NCBI GenBank assembly: GCA_013538855.1
Contig: JABXJS010000192.1
Location: forward strand, 1-49,917
DNA length: 49,917 nt
From: Herpetosiphonaceae bacterium
GTDB taxonomy: Bacteria > Chloroflexota > Chloroflexia > Chloroflexales > Herpetosiphonaceae
Direction of reading: 5' to 3'
The notes beneath the pieces were generated by a model. That model did no database searches. It was not told the origin of the DNA and worked only from the letters and a program-made list of their open reading frames with translations. How positions within the stretch are numbered: the first letter of the stretch is position 1; every line of letters begins with the position of its first letter. A program made the position numbers and the translations under genes. This document shows positions 18,101 to 27,000 of this stretch, in pieces.

Positions 18101-18484
18101 GGTGTACGGCACCTCCACGGGCACCAGCGGATGGATGCGCTGCACGAGCTGGCCATCCACGAAGTCAAACGCGGCGCGCAGCACCTCGTGGCGGCGCGTA
18201 ATCTCGCTGAGGCAGTCGCTGAGCGCGCTGCACATGCCCGCAGCATCCTGCAGGCGGCGAATCTCAATCGTGGTGGTGATGTTGTACAGCGCCACCTCGG
18301 ACTGCATCTGCTCCAAGAACCACATGCGCTGCTGGGCAAACGAGAGCGGGTACTCGGCAAGATTTTCGCGCCGCTCGATGCTGACAGCGGGCGGTCTGCT
18401 GCGCACACGCTCCTGCATGCGCCGCACCAGCAGGGCGCGCTGCTGCGGCGAGAGCTGATTCAAGCGTTCGGCAAAGTCGTTCAT
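15134..18484 (-). CDS. NRPS module C-A(Tyr-like)-PCP
   Basis: This NRPS module has 1116 residues. The N-terminal LSPQQRALLVRRM segment resembles heads of NRPS subunits that dock to an upstream partner. C covers about 42-480 with His181, His182, Asp186 in HHSVFDAWS; the usual Gly after Asp is Ala. A covers about 500-1000 with YTSGSTGQPKG, NAYGPTE, YRTGD and Lys988. Pocket residues Asp703, Ala704, Ser707, Thr745, Ile766, Ala768, Ala789, Val797 and Cys798 spell DASTIAAVC, close to the published tyrosine-type code DASTVAAVCK as I recall it; phenylalanine is the main alternative. The PCP reads GGSSIS with Ser1046 as the phosphopantetheine site. Tyr choice fits the MIO enzyme of the cluster. Confidence 0.93.
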   Translation of the reverse strand: MNDFAERLNQLSPQQRALLVRRMQERVRSRPPAVSIERRENLAEYPLSFAQQRMWFLEQMQSEVALYNITTTIEIRRLQDAAGMCSALSDCLSEITRRHEVLRAAFDFVDGQLVQRIHPLVPVEVPYTDLRQLASAERERTAQTIVRAEMQRRFEMSTDLLLRVRLLQLEPARYLLVLTVHHSVFDAWSVGLLVEEIETIFAAMLAGEPITRPPLAIQYADFAAWQRQSLQGALLEQQLGYWQQQLAGPLPVLDLPTDRPRPPVRTLNGAQQAFTVPAAVSAQLRSISQDHAATLFMTLLAAWSVLLHIYSRQDDLLIGTPIANRHHKALEQLIGCFVNTLVLRVTFDSSLAFVDLLRQVRQTALDAYAHQDLPFEVLVDALQVERDVSRTPLFQVLFALQNTPLHGGPVGLSMLSEIHSPAKFDLTLTMSEADASLRGVLEYNTDLFDASTIERMLGHFLTLLAAIGQRPESTIDALTVLSPVERHRLLFEWNATARPFSDSVCIQQLFEAQVVAYGERTAVVAGDQALDYRSLNAQANQLAHQLIALGAGPGMRIGILCARSLEQIVGLLGVLKAGAAYVPLDPAYPAERQAAMLADADISVLLTQSRLLDHVQTSLARPDMRVICLDQRDALPAAPAANPACRASPDAVAYVIYTSGSTGQPKGVQLRHRGLCNLVQEQIGWFGLSPDSRVLQMASFSFDASVSEIFTTLIAGAALYLPPDGTHGTLDVLDLLDRYQITTVTLSPALLAALPDAELPALETIIAAGEHCSAEIVRRWGRGRRFINAYGPTEATVCATMMRCDPELPDDPPIGRPIGNVHVYILNRNLQPVPIGVPGEIYIGGAGVALGYLNRPTLNAAKFLPNPFGSGQLYRTGDVGRYRPDGTIAYLGRLDDQVKVRGFRIELGEVEHALAQQPGVAGAVVVAQPDPVAGLRLVGYITALAHDHVAADALIADALNGLRQQLPSYMLPAALVVVPEFPMTPNNKLDRRALALRPLELRSLSSGLRRAPATELEQQIASVWAQVLQQPEIGTSDNFFDIGGSSISMIKVLSLLKPLLQRDLSISTLFRFPTVSALAQHLHGGAADQARTLQAMQGHGQRQRAALLQQKRRVKR

Positions 18485-18525
18485 TACGGCGTTCTCCAGG
18501 CTAGGATCACGGGAGCGAAGAGCGG

Positions 18526-21500
18526 CTAGCGCTCGTTTTCCAGCAGCGCCTGTAGCTCTGCATCGGAGAGCGCATCGAGGTCGCTGAACATCTGGGCCAG
18601 CTCGGCGTCGTCGATCTGCTGCAGCTGGGCCTGGGCGATCACGGTCGCCAGCCGCGCCACGGTTGGCGCAGCGAAGATCTGGTGCAGGCGCAGCTCCACA
18701 TTGAAGGCGCTGCGCACCCGCGAGGCCAGCTGGGTTGCCAGCAGCGAGTGGCCGCCGAGCGCAAAGAAGTTATCGTGAATGCCCACCTGCTCGTGGCGCA
18801 GCAGCTCCTGCCAGATCGCCACCAACTGGCGCTCCACAGCATTGGTTGGCTGGCCCGCGCTGGCATCCGGCGCGTGATCACGCTCGAGCTGCAGCAGCGC
18901 CTCGACATTGACCTGGCCGCTGGCTGTGCGTGCGAGCGCATCGACGTGGCGAATTGTGATCGGCTGCGGCCCAAAGCGGGCGGCAATCTGCTCGCTCAGG
19001 ACATCGGGCATAATGCTGCCGACAGGAGCCGTGGTGTACAGCCGCAAAACCGGCGCATAGCTGAAGGGCGCATGCAGCAGCGCACGCACCTGCGGAGCCG
19101 CCGCGTCGAGGCCGATCAAGAGCTGATCGGCGCCCTGGGCCGCGCCCACCAGCAGCGACTGCAGACCGCGGCGCACGCTGATTGTGCGGTAGCCGCGCGC
19201 CCGTGAAATCTCCTGCATGTGCACAGGATTGCCAGCGCTCATGCCGACCTGGTCCCACATGCTCCAGTTCAGGCAGGTGGTGTGCGGGTGCGAGTGGTAG
19301 CGCTGATGCAGCAGCGCGTGGTCGAGGAAGCTGTTGGCCGCCGAGTAGGCGCTGAAGGTCGCGCCGCCAAAGACGCTGTTCACCGACGACGAGCCAATAA
19401 ACAGCACCTCCGGCCGCTCCTGAATGACCTGCTGCAGCGCCCAGGTGCCGTAGACCTTGGGCGCGAACATTAAGTCGAAGGTCGCGGTGGTCTCGACCGT
19501 CGCCCAGTGCTGATCCATCACCGTCCAGTGGTACTCCAGGTTGCCTGCGCCAGCGAGGTGCACAACGCCAGCCAGCGGCGCATCCCAGAGCGCCTCGGCC
19601 TCGTCCACGATGGCGCGCAGCGCGGCGGGGTTCTGGATGTCAACAGGGCGATAGATGCAGGTCACGCCGTCCGCCTGTAGCTCCTCGAACGCCTGCAGCC
19701 GTCTGGCGGCGCGGCTGTCGAGGCCCTCGCGGCTCTCGTGCGCCGCAGGCAGAATGCTGCTGCCAACCAGGATCAGCCGGGCCTGATAGGTTGCCGCCAG
19801 CCAGCGCGCCAACTGTGCGCCAATGCCGCCAAGGCCGCCGGTAATCAGATACACCCCCCCGGGCACAAAGGGATCGCGCGCCGCAGCCACATCGAACACC
19901 GCGCGCTCAAGCTGCGGCACCAGCCGCTCGCCGCTGCGGTAGGCGACCTCGACCGCCGCACGCGGGATGGCCAGCTCGGCCAGAATGTGGCTAGCATCGG
20001 CCGTCACATCCGCGCCAGCCAGATCGACATGGCGGCAGGCCAGCCACTCCAGCTCCAGCGCCAGCGTCTTGAGCATGCCGATCAGCGTTGACTGGGCGTA
20101 GGCCAGCGGCTCGCCGGGCCGCACCATCTGGACGCGGCTGGTTGCCAGCGTCAGCGCAGTGGCGGGCACCTTGGCGGCGGCCAGCGCCTGCACCAGCGCC
20201 AGCACGCTGTACACGCCCTGGTTCTGCGCCAACTTCAGCGCATCGAGTGTCTCCGGCAGGCCCACAGGCGCGCCGTAGCTCAGCAGGTGCAAAAACTCTG
20301 GCGCGGCGATGTCATCGGCGGCGAGGCTAGCGAGCAGGCGCGTGTAGTCCTCGCGCCGGGTGCAGTCCAGGCTGTAGGCGCTGGCCGTGTGGCGCGCAAA
20401 CGTGCTGCCCGGCGCAACCAGCACCACCTGGCGACCCTGGGCTTGCAACGCCTGCTGGAGCGCCTGACACAGCGGAGTATCCGCGCTCAGCAGCACAACT
20501 GGGCGCTGCGCAGGCTGCTGCACCAGCGCGGGCTGCTCGGGATGCCAGCGGCACTGAAAGAACCAGTCAGGCAGCGTGTTCTCGTTCTCTGTCGCGAGAT
20601 CGAGCTGGCGCGTGAGGGCGGCAAACGCGCCAGCGGCAAACTGGCGGCTCAGCAGCGTGCGCTGAATCTTGCCAATTGCGGTTTTGGGGATCAGGTCCTT
20701 GGTCACCGGCAGGCAGTAGCGCAGATGCAGCCCCATCGTGTTCGCCAGCAGCTGCTTGATCGCCGCGGACTGCTGGAGCTGGCGCTCGAACTGCGCATAC
20801 TTCGAGCAGAAGAACAGCACAACGCTGTCGGTGTTGCCGCTCGGATCGCGTACAGCGCAGGCGGCCGTGTACGAGACCTCCAGGCCCTCGACCTCCTCGG
20901 CCAGCGTTTCGATCTCGTTGCTGTTGTAGTTCAGGCCGTTGATGATGATCACATCTTTCTCACGCCCGGTGATCGTGAGCCGCCCATCCTTGATAAAGGC
21001 CAGATCGCCGGTGGTGAACCAGCCGTCGGCGCTGAAGCACTCCGCGTTTAGCTCGGGATTCTGATAGTAGCCAGCCATGATCGTCTCGCCCTTGACCTGG
21101 AGCCGCCCAATCCGCGCCTCAGGCAGCACCTGGTCGTGCTTGTCGACGATGCGCAGCGCCACGCCAGGCAGCGGCGCGCCCACCTCCACAAAGCTCACGG
21201 CAGTGTCATCTGGCCCGGCCGGGCGCAGCGCGCCACGGAGCGACTCCTGCGCCAGCTCGTGGAATCCGGTGGCGCTGTCCAGCGCAAGTAGGCTGGACGA
21301 CGTGATGCCCGAGGAGGTCTCGGACATGCCATAGGCCGGGTGGATGGCGTCCGCAGGCAGGCCGTGCGACTGAAGCAGGCGCAGGAAGGCCATCGAGGTG
21401 TGCACATTCACCGCCTCGCCGCCGTTGAGGATGAAGCGCAGCGAGCGCAGATCGCGCTGCACGGCGTTGACCTGCTGGTGCAGATCGTTGATCAGGCCAA

Positions 21501-23976
21501 AGGCGAAGTTGGGCGCCCACGTGATCGTGGCCCGGTAGCGCTCGACGATATCCAGCCAGCGCACTGGCCGCTCCAGAATGTCGCTGGTCTGAGCCAGAAT
21601 TTGGCTGCATGCGCAGCAGATGGCGCGGATGTGGAACATCACGATGCCGCCAACATGCTCCAGCGGCATCCAGTTGAAGGAGATGTCGGCGCTGGTGAAG
21701 TTGTTGTGCTGGGCCTCGGCCTTGGAGCGTGCGACGATGTTATGGTGGCTCAGCACCACGCCCTTGGGCACGCCGGTGCTGCCCGAGGTCAGCAGCATCA
21801 GCGCCGGATCGTGCGGCTGTGGCCGATGGTGGCGCTGATCGGGGTCGTGCAGGCGCAGCGCCTCGACCTCCAGCACGCTGGGCTGGCCGCCGTGCGCCTG
21901 AAACGCCGCCTCTAGCGCCGGGCGCACATCCGCGCTGGTCACGATCACCGCGCCGCTGAGCAGCGTCCAGGCGTTGTGCAGCCGCGCCACGGCGTCGCTG
22001 GCGTGATCGTAGGTCGGCGGCAGCGAGAGCGGAACCGGCACAAAGCCACCGAGAACACAGGCCCAGAAGGTCGGCACAAAGTCGAGATTGCGCGCGAGCT
22101 GAAACAGCACATGGCCGCCAGGCTGCACGCCGTGTGCACGCAGGCCCGCCAGCACACGCTCCGCCGCAGTCAGCAGCTCAGCGTGGGACTGGCGCACGTC
22201 GTCGCCAGCGCGGCGGTAGTAGTAGATGGCGTTGTCAGCGTAGCTGCCAGCGGCGCGCTCCAGCGCATCGACAAGCGTGAGCGGTGCGGTGCTGAGCGCT
22301 ACCAGCGGCGCTCCGTGCACCAGCGCACGCGGCTGATCGCCGGACGGATCAAGCACCACGTTCTCCACGGTATCGAGCGGCGCGAGCTGGTGCTCGGCCC
22401 TGGATGGCAGCAGATCATCAAGGTGCAGCGGCGTCACTGGCGGCGGCGCGAGCTGCGGCACAATCGCCACATCGCCGATGCCGTCGATGGCGCGCAGGCC
22501 CTGCTCGAGCATGGCGATCTGCTGGCTGTCCAGCGCCGTCACCTGCTGCAGCGCCGCACGATCCACAGCGCCAGCAGCCGTGCGCGGCAGACGCTCCAGC
22601 TGAATGACGCCGATAGACGGCGCGGCAGGCGCAAGCGCTGCGGCCAGATAGCGCTCTAGCTCCAGCGCATCAAGGCGCTCGGCGGCGGATACAAAGACCC
22701 GCGCATAGCTGCGATCCACGCCAGCGGCCGCCGCGACCACAGCGCACGCCTGCACCTGCGCGTGGGCGCACAGCGCCTGCTCGATCTCGGCCAGCGCCAC
22801 AGCGCCGTCGTCTGCATCGACAAAGCCAGCCCGCTCAGCAACAATCTCGAGCCTGCCGCTGGACTGCCAGCGCGCCCGATAGCCTGTGCGATACATCAGC
22901 GTCGTTGGCTGGTAGGGGTTGGCGGCAAACGCACGCGCCTGCTGCTCCGCGCTGTGCGGAAATCCAGCCACCACGCCGGGGCCGGCGACATACAGATCGC
23001 CAGGGATGCCCACGCCAACGAGCTGCTGGGCCGGATCGAGCACCAGCGCCTGCACAAAGGGCGTTGGCTTGCCAATGTGCCGAACATCCGCCGCCCCCGG
23101 CTCAGCCCGTGGCGTGGTCACCAGCATAAACTCCGGCAGGCCAAAGAAGTTGTGCCAGCTTGTGCCACGCCGCTTCAGCTCCGCGCGCAGCGCCGTGCCA
23201 TCAACCGCTGTAGTGCCGACGGTAACCACGTGGGCGATGCGGCCTGCGGCCAGCTCCAGCAGCTCGGCCTGCGCAGCGACACATAGGTCAAGCGGCAGGG
23301 CCAGGCTCTGAACCGCGCCGGGCGCAAGCCAGCCTGCCAGCTCCGCCAGGCTAGCGGCAAAGTGCACCACGCCGCCCTGGCTCAGGCTCGTCAGCGCCAG
23401 CGTAAACACGTCTGCGTCGCCGAGGCAGAACAGGCTGCGCAGATCGAGCTTGAGCGTGCTGTTGCTAAATTGAATCGCGCTCAGCAGCGCCTGCTGCGTG
23501 ATCTGTCGCCCCTCCATGCGCCCAGTCTCCGCCGAGGCGTAGCTCAGCAGCAGCGGGCTGTGCTCCGCTACCGGCGGCCACGCGGGCTGGTCGGGCGTGG
23601 CACGTGCAGCTGCGGCAAGCTCGATGCGCTGCCCGGCGAACGGCGGCGCAGTCGCGCCTGTGCCCGCCAGCAACAGCGCGGCCTGGCTATCGCGCAGCAC
23701 ATGCGCCAGCCTAGCCGGAGCAAGGTCCGCCGCCAGCGGCACCGCCGTGCGGCCGCTGCGCGAGATGGCCAGCAGCGCCACCAGCCACTCATCGGGACGC
23801 GGCGCGAGCAGCGCCACCGGGCCAGCGTCAGCGGCGCAGAGCGTGGCGGCCAGCGCCTGCGAGCGCACTTGCAGCTCGCGGTAGGTCAGCAGCGCGCCGT
23901 CGTAGGTGATCGCCGCCGCAGCAGGCGTCTGATCGGCACATGCATCAATAAGCGCGTGAAGCGAGGTATAGGTCAT
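18526..23976 (-). CDS. Hybrid protein: pseudo-adenylation domain, acyl-AMP ligase, KR, PCP
   Basis: An 1816-residue protein with an unusual order. Residues 1-475 are an adenylation fold whose motifs are broken: the phosphate loop near 145-157 no longer reads SGSTGxPKG, Asp of YRTGD is Tyr366, and the catalytic Lys is Ala470. Residues about 545-1130 are a second, intact adenylate-forming domain (TSGSTGVPKG at 730-739, FTTGDLA, Lys1103 in AIGKIQR) resembling acyl-ligases of PKS/NRPS lines. A KR follows (about 1135-1620; GGLGGIG at 1380, Tyr1544 in AYSAAN), then a PCP with Ser1744 (GGHSLL) and an acidic C-terminal helix. The upstream subunit ends in a C domain, so this protein completes that module. 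KR on a carrier-bound keto acid could yield a hydroxyacyl unit and an ester bond. Confidence 0.9.
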   Translation of the reverse strand: MTYTSLHALIDACADQTPAAAAITYDGALLTYRELQVRSQALAATLCAADAGPVALLAPRPDEWLVALLAISRSGRTAVPLAADLAPARLAHVLRDSQAALLLAGTGATAPPFAGQRIELAAAARATPDQPAWPPVAEHSPLLLSYASAETGRMEGRQITQQALLSAIQFSNSTLKLDLRSLFCLGDADVFTLALTSLSQGGVVHFAASLAELAGWLAPGAVQSLALPLDLCVAAQAELLELAAGRIAHVVTVGTTAVDGTALRAELKRRGTSWHNFFGLPEFMLVTTPRAEPGAADVRHIGKPTPFVQALVLDPAQQLVGVGIPGDLYVAGPGVVAGFPHSAEQQARAFAANPYQPTTLMYRTGYRARWQSSGRLEIVAERAGFVDADDGAVALAEIEQALCAHAQVQACAVVAAAAGVDRSYARVFVSAAERLDALELERYLAAALAPAAPSIGVIQLERLPRTAAGAVDRAALQQVTALDSQQIAMLEQGLRAIDGIGDVAIVPQLAPPPVTPLHLDDLLPSRAEHQLAPLDTVENVVLDPSGDQPRALVHGAPLVALSTAPLTLVDALERAAGSYADNAIYYYRRAGDDVRQSHAELLTAAERVLAGLRAHGVQPGGHVLFQLARNLDFVPTFWACVLGGFVPVPLSLPPTYDHASDAVARLHNAWTLLSGAVIVTSADVRPALEAAFQAHGGQPSVLEVEALRLHDPDQRHHRPQPHDPALMLLTSGSTGVPKGVVLSHHNIVARSKAEAQHNNFTSADISFNWMPLEHVGGIVMFHIRAICCACSQILAQTSDILERPVRWLDIVERYRATITWAPNFAFGLINDLHQQVNAVQRDLRSLRFILNGGEAVNVHTSMAFLRLLQSHGLPADAIHPAYGMSETSSGITSSSLLALDSATGFHELAQESLRGALRPAGPDDTAVSFVEVGAPLPGVALRIVDKHDQVLPEARIGRLQVKGETIMAGYYQNPELNAECFSADGWFTTGDLAFIKDGRLTITGREKDVIIINGLNYNSNEIETLAEEVEGLEVSYTAACAVRDPSGNTDSVVLFFCSKYAQFERQLQQSAAIKQLLANTMGLHLRYCLPVTKDLIPKTAIGKIQRTLLSRQFAAGAFAALTRQLDLATENENTLPDWFFQCRWHPEQPALVQQPAQRPVVLLSADTPLCQALQQALQAQGRQVVLVAPGSTFARHTASAYSLDCTRREDYTRLLASLAADDIAAPEFLHLLSYGAPVGLPETLDALKLAQNQGVYSVLALVQALAAAKVPATALTLATSRVQMVRPGEPLAYAQSTLIGMLKTLALELEWLACRHVDLAGADVTADASHILAELAIPRAAVEVAYRSGERLVPQLERAVFDVAAARDPFVPGGVYLITGGLGGIGAQLARWLAATYQARLILVGSSILPAAHESREGLDSRAARRLQAFEELQADGVTCIYRPVDIQNPAALRAIVDEAEALWDAPLAGVVHLAGAGNLEYHWTVMDQHWATVETTATFDLMFAPKVYGTWALQQVIQERPEVLFIGSSSVNSVFGGATFSAYSAANSFLDHALLHQRYHSHPHTTCLNWSMWDQVGMSAGNPVHMQEISRARGYRTISVRRGLQSLLVGAAQGADQLLIGLDAAAPQVRALLHAPFSYAPVLRLYTTAPVGSIMPDVLSEQIAARFGPQPITIRHVDALARTASGQVNVEALLQLERDHAPDASAGQPTNAVERQLVAIWQELLRHEQVGIHDNFFALGGHSLLATQLASRVRSAFNVELRLHQIFAAPTVARLATVIAQAQLQQIDDAELAQMFSDLDALSDAELQALLENER

Positions 23977-24069
23977 TGCAGCCTCTCAATCGTTCGTTGC
24001 ATCAGGTTCATCGGGCTTGCCGCAGCCGTGCCGCCGAGCGCCACGCTGTGCTTGCGTTCGGGCAGCGCC

Positions 24070-27000
24070 TTAGTCCAGATCATAGGCATCGTCAGCGGCG
24101 TTCCACTGCACCAGCAGCTGGCGCTGCTCGTCGGCGCTCAGCAGCGGAATCTGGCGGATGGGCTGGTCTGGATCAGCGACAGCGCGGCGCAGCAGCAGCT
24201 CGAAGTGGCGCAGCATGCGCGCGGCCGTCTCGGCGCTAAAGAGATCAGTGTTGTACTCGAGCCAGCCGACCACCTGCTCCTGCTGCTCGTAGAGCACCAG
24301 GCTCAGCTCGAATCTGGCCCCGTAGTTTTCAATCGACACCGGCGTGACCACACAGCCAGGCAGGTTCAGCTGCTCGCGCGTGGCGTTCTGCAGCACCAGC
24401 ATGGTCTGAAAGAGCGGCGAGCGGCTGCTGGAGCGGTTCGGCTGCAGCATGCTCACCAGCTGGTCGAGCGGCACCTCCTGGTTGGCATAGGCATCAAGTG
24501 CCAGCTCGCGCGAGCGCCGCAGCAGCTCGCGGAAGGATGGATTGCCGCTGAGGTCCGTGCGCAGCACCAGCGTGTTGGCAAAAAAGCCAATCAGCTGCTC
24601 GATCTCCACGCGGGTGCGGTTGGCGATCGGCGTGCCAATCAGCACCTCGTCCTGCTCACTGTAGCGCCCGAGCAGCGTGCTCCAGGCCGCCAGCAGCAGC
24701 ATAAACAGCGTGGCGTCCGCGCTGCGCGCGAGGTCGAGCAGCTGCGTGTACAGCGCGGACGGGATCGCACACTGCATATGCGCGCCGTTGAAGGTCTGCG
24801 TCGCCGGGCGCACGTAGTCGGTCGGCACGGCCAGCTCAGCCAGCGGGCCGCGCAGCTGCGCTTGCCAGTAGGCCAGCTGGCGCTCCAGCACCTCGCCCTG
24901 CAGCCAGTAGCGGTGCCAGAAGGCGTAGTCGGCATACTGGACCGGCAGCGCGGGCAGCAGCGTGTCAACCGCCGCGCCCTGCATCACGCCAGCATAGAGC
25001 GTGGTCAGCTCGTGGAATAAAATCCCCTGCGACCACTCGTCAAAGGCGATGTGGTGGATGGTGAGCACCAGCACATGATCCTGCGCGCCATGGCGCAGCA
25101 GCACGGCGCGCAGCAGCAGATCGCACGTCAGATCAAACGGCCGCTGCACCTCCTGCGACGCATACGCCCACAGCACATCGTCCGCCGCCTGCTGGTCAAC
25201 ATCGATGACCGTGAGCGCCACGGCGGTCTGCGCGCTGATCTGCTGGATCACGCCATCGGACAGCGGATCGTTGATGAAGCGCGTTCGCAACACCTCGTGG
25301 CGGCGCACAATCTCGCTCAGGCACAGCTCCAGCGTCGGCACGCTCAGCTCGCCGCGAAAGCGCCAGACCACCGGCACGTTATAGAAAGCGCTCTCCGGCT
25401 CAAGCTGATGCAGGAACCAGAGCCGCTGCTGGGCGAACGAGAGCGGCATGGTCTGTGCGCGCGGCATCGCCACAATCGGCGGCGCGGCGGCGGCGGGCGC
25501 GCTGCGGCGCTCACGCTCGACAACGGCCGCCAGCCCGCGCACCGTCGGCGCGGCAAAGAAGTCACGCAGCGCAATCTGCACCTGGAGGCGCTCCAGCAGC
25601 CGCGAGATCACCTGCGTTGCCAGCAGCGAGTGCCCGCCTAGCTCAAAAAAGTTCGCCTCGACGCCCACCTGGCTCAGGCTCAGTGTGTCGGCCCAAATTT
25701 CAGCGATCAGGCCCTCGATCGGCGTTGCGGGCGCTGTTGCACCTGCGTCGACGGCCACAGCTGCGCCGCCTGTCTGGCTTGGCAGCGCGCGATAATCGAC
25801 CTTGCCGTTGCTTGTGAGCGGGATCGCATCGAGCACAATAAACGCGGCCGGAAGCATATACTCAGGCAGGGCTTTTTTCAGATAGCGCCGCAGCGCGCCA
25901 AACGTCGGCACCTGCGCCGGATCAACCACCAGGTAGGCCAGCAGCCGCTGGTTGCCTGACGGCTCCTCCTGCACCGTGACCACGGCCGCACGCACCGCCG
26001 CGTGCTGCACCAGCACGCTCTCGATCTCGCCGAGCTCGATGCGGAAGCCGCGCAGTTTGACCTGCGTGTCAATGCGCCCGAGGTACTCCAGCTCCATGGT
26101 CGGCCGCCAGCGCACGAGGTCGCCGGTGCGGTACAGCCGCTCCGACGGCGCGCTGGCGAACGGCGACTGAATAAAGCGCTCCGCCGTCAGCTCCGGCCGG
26201 TTGAGGTAGCCGCGCGCCAGGCCAGCGCCGCCAACGAACAGCTCGCCGGGCACGCCCACCGGCACCGGCTGCAGGTGCGCGTCGAGCACGTACAGCGCCA
26301 GATCGGGGATCGGCTGGCCGATCAGGCTGCCCTGCGCTGCGCGGGCATCGGCGCTGGTCAGCGGGCGGTAGGTCACATGCACGGTCGTCTCGGTGATGCC
26401 GTACATGTTGATCAACTGCGGGCGCTGGTCGCCGTGGCGCTCGAACCAGGGGCGCAGGCTGGCGAGGTTCAGCGCCTCGCCGCCAAAGATCACATAGCGC
26501 AGCGCAAGCTCGGCGGCCTCGCGCTCCTGCTCAACCTGCATCAGCTGGCGAAAGGCCGAGGGCGTCTGATTGAGCACGGTCACGCCCTCGGCGCACAGCA
26601 GCTCGTAGAAGGCGGCTGGCGCGCGGCTCACCAGGTAGGGCACGATCACCAGCCGCCCGCCGTGGACCAGCGCGCCCCAGATCTCCCACACGGAAAAGTC
26701 AAAGGCGCACGAGTGAAAGAGGGTCCACACATCCTGATCGCTGAAGCGAAACCAGTGTTCAGTGGCGCGAAACAGGCGGCTGACGTTGGCGTGCGTAATC
26801 AGCGCGCCTTTGGGCCGTCCGGTCGAGCCAGATGTATAGATCACATAGGCCAAGTTGGCGGGTTTGGCCAGGCTTGGCGGGGCTGTGGCTGGCTCCTGCG
26901 CAATCTGCGGCCAGTCGCTGTCGAGGTTGATCACCAGCGGCACCTGCGCCGCCAGCGTCACCGCCAGCTGCGCTTGACTCAACAGAACACTGATGCCCGC

